Shown here piece after piece: positions 1 through 5,411 of a stretch of DNA of 5,633 nucleotides. The position numbers and the translations under genes were made by a program. The DNA is from Oscillospiraceae bacterium (GTDB lineage Bacteria; Bacillota; Clostridia; Oscillospirales; Oscillospiraceae): assembly GCA_017558545.1 (NCBI GenBank), contig JAFYUG010000321.1, positions 1 through 5,633 on the forward strand. The letters are read 5' to 3'. The first letter of the stretch is position 1, and every line of letters begins with the position of its first letter. The notes under the pieces were generated by a model. That model was given only the letters and a program-made list of their open reading frames with translations, was not told the origin of the DNA and did no database searches.

Positions 1-2
1 CA

Positions 3-33
3 GCATTTTTGAGCGATTTTCGCTCAAAAATGC
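3..33. repeat. Perfect 14-bp inverted repeat (hairpin)
   Basis: The left arm (3-16) GCATTTTTGAGCGA is exactly complementary to the right arm (20-33) around a 3-nt TTT loop. The stem is followed by A residues rather than a T run on either strand, so it does not look like an ordinary intrinsic terminator. It could be a short palindromic intergenic repeat or a structured 3' end of a transcript entering from the left. The role is unknown; the symmetry itself is certain. Confidence 0.6.
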
Positions 34-45
34 ATTGATTTTAAC

Positions 46-72
46 GTGCAGGGGGCCCTTTGCCCCCTACAC
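46..72. repeat. GC-rich hairpin in intergenic region
   Basis: AGGGGGC (50-56) pairs with GCCCCCT (62-68) around loop CCTTT. After one C/A mismatch the stem extends by three more pairs (46-48 with 70-72). No T run follows on either strand. Together with the palindrome just to the left, it makes a structured block with no coding capacity. It may be a repeat or part of the 3' end of an upstream transcript. Confidence 0.45.
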
Positions 73-81
73 ACGCCCCCG

Positions 82-116
82 CTACTCTATCTCGTAAGAT
101 GGCAGCATAGTTTTTT
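82..116 (+). terminator. Weak terminator-like structure
   Basis: A short imperfect stem (87-92 with 97-102, loop CGTA, one G-T pair) sits inside a possible outer CTA/TAG pairing (82-84 with 108-110) and is followed directly by six T (111-116). It could end transcription of a gene lying left of the window. The stem is weak, so this is tentative. Confidence 0.25.
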
Positions 117-126
117 GACAGGCTGA

Positions 127-160
127 AAAGACACCGCATCGAAAGCGATGCGGTGTCTTT
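127..160 (-). terminator. Intrinsic terminator of ribU
   Basis: A perfect 15-bp stem (127-141 with 146-160) with a 4-nt loop begins 8 nt beyond the ribU stop codon. Read on the minus strand, the GC-rich core ends in GTCTTTT, a short U tract, as expected for a Rho-independent terminator. On the plus strand the hairpin ends in TTTG, so it may also slow rightward transcription. Confidence 0.85.
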
Positions 161-167
161 GCTATGT

Positions 168-719
168 TTATTTAACATCCAAATGCTTGAGTAGCTTAGA
201 TACGCTCTTATAGAGAACGAAGGTCAGTATTGCGTTCAGACCGGCTTTTATTGCGTTGAAGGCCACGATGAAGCCCAAAAGGTCAATTACCATCTGGCGG
301 GGAACACCCATAAAGAAGGGGGTAATAAAGAGGTTAGTGGGTATCATGACAATAACCATGGCCATAACACCGCATACAAGAGCGATAGCTGCTCCGCCCT
401 TGCTTTTATGCTTGCGATAAACAAGAGAGGAGACCAACACAAGGGCGCCGGTGGCGATAATATGCATCAGTATGCCGTAAAGTTCGCTGTGGGCGCTGAC
501 GGTAAGACCCTGAATGAGAGAGGCCACAACGGTGACGCATATGCCTGCGAGAGGGCCAAAAGCAAAACCGCAGATAAGAATGGATATATCGGCGGGATCA
601 TATTCAAGGAAAGAAACCTGGGGGAATATGGGGATGTGGATGAAATAGACCAATACAACAGATACAGCTATCATAATGGCCATGGTGGTAAGCTTGCGGG
701 TGTTCATTTTTTTGCTCAT
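168..719 (-). CDS. ribU: Riboflavin ECF transporter S component (RibU)
   Basis: This 183-aa membrane protein is the substrate-binding subunit of an energy-coupling factor transporter for riboflavin. It would pair with the shared EcfA/EcfA'/EcfT module, which is not in this window. It has a short basic N-terminus (KKMNTRK) and about six hydrophobic segments. It carries the RibU hallmark FLEYDPADISILI (residues 37-49) followed by GFAFGPLAG (51-59), and ends with the FNAIKAGLNAILTF segment typical of S components. The length matches the family. The start at 719 is chosen because GGAGG (727-731) lies 7 nt upstream; the reading frame stays open to 800, but that part is the riboswitch leader and has no ribosome binding site. 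A second in-frame ATG four codons later is too far from the GGAGG. The FMN riboswitch upstream independently supports a flavin substrate. A terminator follows, so the gene is monocistronic. Confidence 0.93.
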   Translation of the reverse strand: MSKKMNTRKLTTMAIMIAVSVVLVYFIHIPIFPQVSFLEYDPADISILICGFAFGPLAGICVTVVASLIQGLTVSAHSELYGILMHIIATGALVLVSSLVYRKHKSKGGAAIALVCGVMAMVIVMIPTNLFITPFFMGVPRQMVIDLLGFIVAFNAIKAGLNAILTFVLYKSVSKLLKHLDVK

Positions 720-720
720 G

Positions 721-793
721 ATTTTGCCTCCGGAAAATAAAAAATGCATCTTACAGATATATCTGCAGACGCACAAAAGAACGAGGCAAAAAT
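721..793 (-). promoter_or_regulatory. Riboswitch expression platform with SD-sequestering hairpin
   Basis: In the RNA made from the minus strand, TTTTGCCTC (from 791-783) is exactly complementary to GAGGCAAAA (from 730-722), which contains most of the ribosome binding site of ribU. Pairing would hide the site. The enclosed stretch holds CAGATATATCTG (754-765), a 12-nt self-complementary sequence that can form a small inner hairpin. No U-rich terminator is present between aptamer and start codon, so control is probably at translation initiation. The pairing is seen directly; the regulatory role is inferred. Confidence 0.65.
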
Positions 794-801
794 AGCCCAT
801 G

Positions 802-933
802 ATCTTCTTCCATCCAGACTTTGAGTTATGAATAATAACTCTTACTGTCGGTATCGGAGTTGCACCGATTCATGCGCCTAATGGCGCTCGCGGACTTTAC
901 CGCCGGTCGGGATTTTCACCCTGCCCTGAAGAT
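802..933 (-). promoter_or_regulatory. FMN riboswitch (RFN element)
   Basis: The minus-strand RNA shows the conserved RFN blocks in order. The P1 5' strand ATCTTC (933-928) is followed by AGGGCAGGGTGAAAATCCCG, then ACCGGCGGTAAAGTCCGCGA. Next come a variable GCGCC-ATTA-GGCGC hairpin (874-887), ATCGGTGCAACTCCGATACC, and a second variable hairpin (823-841). The element ends with AGTCTGGATGGAAGAAGAT, whose GAAGAT (807-802) closes P1. All the strongly conserved junction sequences of the FMN aptamer appear intact. FMN binding normally represses the downstream gene, here riboflavin uptake. Confidence 0.95.
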
Positions 934-950
934 ATCTGTAATTTTAATTC

Positions 951-978
951 ATTATACCATGTTCGACGAAATATGCAA
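951..978 (-). promoter_or_regulatory. Sigma-A promoter of the riboswitch-ribU transcript
   Basis: On the minus strand, TTGCAT (978-973) and a perfect TATAAT (956-951) are separated by 16 bp. A TGG just upstream of the -10 box gives an extended -10. The transcript would start near 944, a few nt before the riboswitch, so the whole aptamer and its 5' flank are included. Confidence 0.8.
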
Positions 979-985
979 TAGGGTT

Positions 986-1014
986 TTGACATTATCTATA
1001 TTTGGTAGTAAAAT
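986..1014 (+). promoter_or_regulatory. Sigma-A promoter of the rightward operon
   Basis: A perfect TTGACA (986-991) and TAAAAT (1009-1014) are separated by exactly 17 bp. The start site would be near 1021, a few nt before the ribosome binding site GAGGTGA (1025-1031). Its -35 box lies only 7 bp from the -35 box of the divergent ribU promoter. Confidence 0.8.
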
Positions 1015-1036
1015 ATTTTGATACGAGGTGAGAAAA

Positions 1037-1540
1037 CTGGATAAACAACTTAGCTGCTGCTTCACAGGGCATAGAGATAATAAGCTTCCGTGGCGAGGCA
1101 ATGAAAATGACCCCCGCTGCGATAAGCTGAAGAAAACTATATATGATGCGGTTGAGGCTGTTTATTATAGTGGCATACGCCATTATATATGCGGCATGGC
1201 GACGGGCTGCGACTTCTATTTCTGCGAAGCGGTTTTGAAGCTTAGAGAAGAGCATCGTGACATAAGCCTTGAAGCTGCCATACCCTTTGAGGCGCAAGCT
1301 GATAATTGGTCCTCTTCCCAAAGAAACCGCTATGATCGCTTGGTCTCTGAGTGCGATTTTCATACCGTTATCCAAAAGGAATATTCATCCGGCTGCTATA
1401 TGCGCCGAAATAAATATATGGTGGATTCTTCCTCGGTTTTAATTTCTGCCTTTAACGGCAAAAGCGGAGGAACGATGAACACCTTGCTTTACGCCATAAG
1501 AAATGGCCTTGAAGTAATTCAGCTTCCAATAGAGGATTGA
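1037..1540 (+). CDS. SLOG family protein, DUF1273/YpsA-like
   Basis: This 167-aa cytoplasmic protein belongs to the DUF1273 branch of the SLOG (SMF/DprA/LOG-like Rossmann) superfamily, which is thought to bind nucleotide-related ligands. Visible landmarks are CCFTGHR (7-13), the glycine-rich GMATGCD (53-59), LEAAIPFEAQ (78-87), RNKYMVD (124-130), and SGGTMNT (143-149) followed by a hydrophobic strand. These match the family from end to end. YpsA of Bacillus and Staphylococcus has been linked to cell division, but its biochemical function is not settled. Start choice: the ribosome binding site GAGGTGA (1025-1031) stands 5 nt before an in-frame CTG at 1037. The alternative GTG at 1028 lies inside that same site, has no site of its own, and is only about 7 nt from the predicted transcript start. 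A GTG-based annotation would add three residues. It is the first gene of the probable operon. Confidence 0.88.
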   Translation: MDKQLSCCFTGHRDNKLPWRGNENDPRCDKLKKTIYDAVEAVYYSGIRHYICGMATGCDFYFCEAVLKLREEHRDISLEAAIPFEAQADNWSSSQRNRYDRLVSECDFHTVIQKEYSSGCYMRRNKYMVDSSSVLISAFNGKSGGTMNTLLYAIRNGLEVIQLPIED

Positions 1541-1552
1541 GAGAACATAATT

Positions 1553-2839
1553 ATGAAAAGATTTGTTTGTTTAATTTTGAGTTTTGTATTGTTTTGCTCC
1601 ATGATTTCCATATCTTCCTTTGCGAGTGAGGAAATGGGGGAGGGCCTCGGCAATTTCTCCGATAGATATGAATACACTGAAGAAGTATTTTCCGATGTTT
1701 CCGAAAGTCAGTGGTTTGATCCCTATATAGGAAAGGTCTATTCTCTTGGCCTTATGGAGGGAAGAGGAAAAAATGTGTTTGCCCCCAAGGATTTCGCAAG
1801 CATAGCAGAAACCATAACCTTGGCATCCAGACTTCACCATATATATAATGGCGGAGACGGTGTATTTGAGCGCAGTGCCCCTTGGTATCAGGTGTATGTA
1901 GACTATGCCTATGATAATAACATCATCAAAACCAAGGAATTGAATCTTTCCGTAAAGGCTACCCGCAGAGAGTTTGCTGAAATACTCTATGCTGCATTTC
2001 CCGAAGATGCTTTTGAAGAGATAAGCATTATTCCCGATAACAGCATTCCCGATGTTAAAATCGGCGATGCAGGTGCAGAGGCCATTTATAGCCTTTATAA
2101 AGCCGGAGTTCTCACCGGCAGCGATGATAGAGGAACATATTATCCCGACGATACCATAAATAGAGCCGCAGTTGCCACCATACTCTCTCGAATGGCTATC
2201 AGTGATATGCGCATTCCTCTTGAGTTTGAAGAATATTTTGGCCCTGAAGTTCCTGAGCGTCCTGCTGCAGACGATGCATTTTTCTCCGATGCCTGCATGA
2301 TAGGCAATAGCCTTGTTGACGGTATTAAGTATTATACAAAGCTCAAGACCGTAACCTATTATTCCAAGGCCAGTATGAACATTTATTCCGTTTTCAACGG
2401 AAAGGACTTTTCTCTTGGTTATGGCTACAAGGTTTCTGCCATGGAAGCAATGAGCTATGGCGATTATAAAAAGGTTTATATTGAGCTTGGCATTAATGAT
2501 GTTGGCCGCACCGTTGATGCTTTTGTTGAGGCTTACGGACGCATTATTGACAAAGTTCATAAAGAACATCCTGCAGCAGATATCTATATACTCTCCATCA
2601 CCCCTGTTAGCCGCGAAAAGGATTGGGGCGGTGTTTTCACCATGGCTCGTATTAATGCCTTTAATGCCGGCCTCAAAAAGCTCGCAGAGCTCAAACAGTG
2701 TTATTATATCGACTGCGTAACACCCTTCATTGACGAAACGGGATATCTTCCCTCATGGGATACATGGGACGGAGTTCATTTCCAGATTCCCGTTTATGCC
2801 AAGTGGGAAAATGTTATCCGCACCCACTATGTTGATTAA
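1553..2839 (+). CDS. Secreted SLH-repeat protein with SGNH/GDSL hydrolase domain
   Basis: This 428-aa exported protein has a signal peptide (basic KR, hydrophobic 4-20, likely cleavage after SFA at 24). Three S-layer homology repeats follow at about 46-100, 103-150 and 164-216, recognisable by FSDV..WFDPYI, APWYQVYVDYAY and IPDVKIGDAGAEAI. They should anchor it non-covalently to secondary cell-wall polymer. The C-terminal half (about 240-428) is an SGNH hydrolase: nucleophile Ser253 in IGNSLVDG, Asn315 in GIND, and the Asp406/His409 pair in DGVHF. The usual GDS motif reads GNS, and no clear glycine is seen for block II, where KASMNI (272-277) stands. Such enzymes commonly remove acetyl or other acyl groups from glycans; the substrate here is unknown. 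It lies 12 bp after the SLOG gene with a weak GAGAG site (1539-1543) and 17 bp before the flippase gene, so co-transcription is likely. Confidence 0.85.
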   Translation: MKRFVCLILSFVLFCSMISISSFASEEMGEGLGNFSDRYEYTEEVFSDVSESQWFDPYIGKVYSLGLMEGRGKNVFAPKDFASIAETITLASRLHHIYNGGDGVFERSAPWYQVYVDYAYDNNIIKTKELNLSVKATRREFAEILYAAFPEDAFEEISIIPDNSIPDVKIGDAGAEAIYSLYKAGVLTGSDDRGTYYPDDTINRAAVATILSRMAISDMRIPLEFEEYFGPEVPERPAADDAFFSDACMIGNSLVDGIKYYTKLKTVTYYSKASMNIYSVFNGKDFSLGYGYKVSAMEAMSYGDYKKVYIELGINDVGRTVDAFVEAYGRIIDKVHKEHPAADIYILSITPVSREKDWGGVFTMARINAFNAGLKKLAELKQCYYIDCVTPFIDETGYLPSWDTWDGVHFQIPVYAKWENVIRTHYVD

Positions 2840-2856
2840 TTATCGGAGGAAAATAA

Positions 2857-4458
2857 ATGTCTGATTCCAAAAAGCAAAACTATCTACATGGCGCTGCCAT
2901 ACTGGCTTTCGGCGTCGTGATTATGAAAATACTGGGTGCAATTTATAAAATTCCCCTTGGAAATATCCTCGGCGATGTTGGCTATGGATATTTTAATACC
3001 GCATATAACATCTATAATGTGTTTCTTACCTTTGCAACTGCCGGTCTCCCTGTTGCTCTTTCCCGCATGATAAGCGAGGCCAACACTCTTGGCAGACCCA
3101 TGCAGGCTCGCAGAACCTTCCGCGTAGCTCTTATAACTTTTGCCGCTATTGGTGTGATAGGTACTGCTGTGCTGGCCATTTTCCATGTTGAATTTGCCGT
3201 TGGCATGGATTCTCCCCGTTCCGCTCAGAGCATTTTGGCTGTTTCTCCCAGCGTTCTGCTTTGCTGCGTTCTCAGCGCATACAGAGGCTATTGCCAGGGC
3301 AACGGCAATATGAAGCCCACAACTGTTGGACAGGTGCTTGAAGTTTTTGCAAAGGTAATAGTTGGTTTCGTTTTGGCCTATATACTTACCGCAAAGGGAC
3401 TTGGCCTTCCCATCAGCTCCGCCGGTGCGATTTTCGGCGTTTCTGTTGGTTCTCTTGTTGCGCTTATTTATATGTTCTTCTATAAGATCCGCAATTATCC
3501 CACCATTGTTCCCGAAAAGCCCGATGTTCCCGAAAGCTCAGGACGCATTTTCAAAAATCTTATGCGCATTGGCATACCCATTACCCTTGGCGCCAGCGTT
3601 ATGAGCCTTTTCACCCTTATAGATAATAAGCTTGTTCTCTCCCAGCTTCAGAACAGCGCAAGATTTTCTGAAATGGTCAGCGAAACCCTTTGGGGTGTTT
3701 ATTCCAAAACCATGACCCTTTATAATCTCCCTGCAGCCTTTATAACTCCTCTTACCATTTCTGTTGTCCCTTCCATCGCAGCCTGTGTAGCCGCAAAAAA
3801 AGGCCTTGAAAGCTGTGAAATTGGTGAAAGCTGTGTCAGAATTGCTTCTATTATCTGCCTCCCCATGGGCGTTGGCCTTTCTGTTCTCAGTTATCCTATT
3901 GTTAATGTTGTTTATCCCTCCAGCCATGAAGCCGGCGCAAGCTTGCTTATGCTCCTTGGTATTGCATCTATCTTCGTTTGCTGGGCACTGATATCCAATG
4001 CAGTATTGCAGGCTCACGGCAATGAGCGCTATCCTGTATATTCCATGATAGTTGGCGGTCTTGTGAAGATTGGCGTTAACTGGGTACTGGTAGGTAATCC
4101 CGAAATCGGCATCATAGGCGCCCCCATCGGCACTATTTGCTGCTATTTCGTAATGTGCCTTATGAACTTCATCTTCCTGCGCAAGTGCATGGAGCGCAAG
4201 CCCTCTCTTAAGCGCATGATTCTCCGTCCTCTCATAAGCAGCATCGTAATGGGTGCAGCTGCTTGGGCGGTATACGGCCTTGCATCCCTCGTTCTTGGCG
4301 AAGGCTGGAGCAGAATGGCACTTGCTATGATTTGCGGCGTTGGTGTTGCAGTTGTTGTTTACCTCGTCCTCATCATCGTTACCAAGGCTGTAACTCTTGA
4401 GGATATGAAGCTCATCCCCAAGGGCGAGAAACTGGCAAAGCTTCTGCATATTAAATAA
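2857..4458 (+). CDS. MOP-superfamily polysaccharide/lipid II flippase, SpoVB/YabM-like
   Basis: This 533-aa integral membrane protein has about 14 hydrophobic segments and belongs to the MVF/PST part of the MOP exporter superfamily (SpoVB, YabM, YtgP/MurJ). It would flip a lipid-linked sugar precursor across the cytoplasmic membrane for peptidoglycan, spore cortex or another surface glycan. Family landmarks are the N-terminal GAAILAFGVVIMKILGAIYK (12-31), the conserved RGYCQGNGNMKPT (143-155), and YSKTMTLYNLPAAFITPLT (282-300) with a proline-rich end. The length is normal for the family. GGAGGA (2845-2850) lies 6 nt before the ATG. I recall a flippase directly upstream of mazG, as here, in Bacillus (yabM-yabN) and Clostridia, which favours the YabM/SpoVB type over the main MurJ, but sequence reading alone cannot separate these paralogues. 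The short soluble C-terminus ends in basic residues. Confidence 0.88.
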   Translation: MSDSKKQNYLHGAAILAFGVVIMKILGAIYKIPLGNILGDVGYGYFNTAYNIYNVFLTFATAGLPVALSRMISEANTLGRPMQARRTFRVALITFAAIGVIGTAVLAIFHVEFAVGMDSPRSAQSILAVSPSVLLCCVLSAYRGYCQGNGNMKPTTVGQVLEVFAKVIVGFVLAYILTAKGLGLPISSAGAIFGVSVGSLVALIYMFFYKIRNYPTIVPEKPDVPESSGRIFKNLMRIGIPITLGASVMSLFTLIDNKLVLSQLQNSARFSEMVSETLWGVYSKTMTLYNLPAAFITPLTISVVPSIAACVAAKKGLESCEIGESCVRIASIICLPMGVGLSVLSYPIVNVVYPSSHEAGASLLMLLGIASIFVCWALISNAVLQAHGNERYPVYSMIVGGLVKIGVNWVLVGNPEIGIIGAPIGTICCYFVMCLMNFIFLRKCMERKPSLKRMILRPLISSIVMGAAAWAVYGLASLVLGEGWSRMALAMICGVGVAVVVYLVLIIVTKAVTLEDMKLIPKGEKLAKLLHIK

Positions 4459-4480
4459 GTTGAAAGCGGATAATATTCTT

Positions 4481-5248
4481 ATGGTCAATTTTGAGATAAA
4501 AGAAAAATATAATATGGATGACTTCCGTCGGGTTATGGCTGTTCTGAGAGGCCCCGGCGGATGTCCCTGGGATGCCGAGCAGACTCATGAGAGCATTCGC
4601 AGAAATCTTATCGAAGAAGCATATGAACTTGCCCATGCCATAGACAGCAAGGATGAGGAAAACCTCAAGGAAGAGCTTGGCGATCTTATGATGCAAGTTA
4701 TCTTCCATGCTGCAATGGAAGAAGAAAAGGGCAACTTCAATCTTGATGATGTGGCCGATGCAGCCTGCAAAAAGCTTGTTTTCCGCCATCCCCATGTGTT
4801 CGGAAGCATTCAGTGCGAGAATAGTGACGAGGTTCTGAAAACATGGGATGAGGTTAAGCGTCTTGAAAAAGCGCAGAAAACTGTTTCCAGTACAATGGAA
4901 GGCGTTGCCGAAACTCTTCCCGCTCTTTGGCGCGCAGAGAAGGTGCAGAAAAAAGCATCCTCTTTGGGTATTGAGCCTAAAAATGCTCTTGAAGCCCTTG
5001 ATGCCCTTGAAGAAAAGATAGCTTTTCTTCGCACAGCCATATGCGATGGAAAAGATGATGAGCTTGATAATGCCTTGGGAAATGTGCTATTTTCCACCGT
5101 TGCCTTGGCAAGAACCAGGGAACTTGATTGCGAAATGGCACTTCATGGCTCCTGTGAAAAATACATCGATTATGTTCGCAAAGCAGAAGATGAGGGCTGC
5201 AAAATTGAAGATATAAGCTATAGCGAACTTGAAAAATTATATAGTTGA
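4481..5248 (+). CDS. mazG: MazG nucleoside triphosphate pyrophosphohydrolase
   Basis: This 255-aa cytoplasmic all-alpha NTP pyrophosphohydrolase hydrolyses (d)NTPs to NMP and pyrophosphate, clearing aberrant nucleotides. It has the usual two tandem MazG domains. The N-terminal domain has GGCPWD (26-31), QTHESIRRNLIEE (34-46), the metal-binding EEAYE (45-49) and EELGD (64-68), and RHPHVFG (102-108); all its acidic residues are present. The C-terminal domain (about 150-235) is degenerate: EExxE reads EEKIA (177-181) and the second motif reads NALGN (197-201), so A198 and N201 replace the expected Glu and Asp. The ATG at 4481 is chosen because MVNFEIKEKY resembles the start of clostridial MazG proteins; a TTG at 4460 would add seven residues but has no ribosome binding site. 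Even at 4481 the site is weak (GCGGA, 4466-4470), so translation may be coupled to the flippase gene ending 22 bp upstream. Confidence 0.93.
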   Translation: MVNFEIKEKYNMDDFRRVMAVLRGPGGCPWDAEQTHESIRRNLIEEAYELAHAIDSKDEENLKEELGDLMMQVIFHAAMEEEKGNFNLDDVADAACKKLVFRHPHVFGSIQCENSDEVLKTWDEVKRLEKAQKTVSSTMEGVAETLPALWRAEKVQKKASSLGIEPKNALEALDALEEKIAFLRTAICDGKDDELDNALGNVLFSTVALARTRELDCEMALHGSCEKYIDYVRKAEDEGCKIEDISYSELEKLYS

Positions 5249-5275
5249 AAAGAGTATGCAAATTTGGTTGAATAA

Positions 5276-5309
5276 TGTCAATTTTTCCTTGACAAGTCAG
5301 TCTTTTTTT
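5276..5309 (+). terminator. Possible weak terminator after mazG
   Basis: TGTCAA (5276-5281) pairs with TTGACA (5289-5294) around a 7-nt loop, and seven T follow at 5303-5309 after an 8-nt gap. The stem is short, AT-rich and too far from the T run for a good terminator. It overlaps the putative -35 box of the next gene. Some read-through into the HU gene is likely. Confidence 0.25.
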
Positions 5310-5317
5310 GGTAATCT
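5289..5317 (+). promoter_or_regulatory. Candidate promoter for the HU gene (upstream)
   Basis: A perfect TTGACA (5289-5294) is followed after 17 bp by TAATCT (5312-5317). The -10 box is poor in the middle but keeps the first two and the last bases. It would give a leader of about 90 nt before the HU start codon. Confidence 0.45.
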
Positions 5318-5363
5318 CATAAAGCTGCGTTTTGGGAAATAAGGTCTCAAATCGCCGACAAAA

Positions 5364-5369
5364 TATAAT
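5364..5369 (+). promoter_or_regulatory. Candidate -10 box for the HU gene (downstream)
   Basis: A perfect TATAAT lies 42 bp before the HU start codon, but no recognisable -35 box stands 16-18 bp upstream. It may be a second promoter that depends on an activator or another sigma factor, or a chance match in AT-rich DNA. Confidence 0.35.
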
Positions 5370-5411
5370 TTACTGCGGTTTTTTCCGCTATCATAACAGG
5401 AGGAAATTACT

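Noticed and set aside
115..143. TTGACA at 115-120 as a promoter
   Set aside because: The position 17 bp downstream reads ATCGAA, which is not a -10 box, and it falls in the ribU terminator stem.
408..740. Plus-strand open frame of 110 codons opposite ribU
   Set aside because: It is antisense to a clearly conserved gene, has a low-complexity hydrophilic composition and no recognisable domain.
720..800. Upstream extension of ribU by 27 codons to an ATG at 800
   Set aside because: The extension is the riboswitch expression platform, lacks a ribosome binding site, and the encoded residues do not resemble RibU N-termini; GGAGG fits the ATG at 719.
1553..1600. Lipoprotein signal at Cys15 of the SLH protein
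   Set aside because: The residues before Cys15 (VLF) do not fit a lipobox; a normal signal-peptidase site after SFA is more convincing.
1571..2569. Long minus-strand open frame (332 codons) opposite the SLH-SGNH gene
   Set aside because: It is a shadow frame; the plus strand shows signal peptide, SLH repeats and catalytic motifs, and the minus frame shows no domain.
3538..4488. Minus-strand open frame of 316 codons opposite the flippase gene
   Set aside because: The composition is rich in N, H, A and K, as expected from the complement of a membrane-protein gene; no family resemblance is seen.
5375..5388. GCGG-TTTTTT-CCGC hairpin upstream of HU
   Set aside because: Only four base pairs; too short to support a regulatory call.
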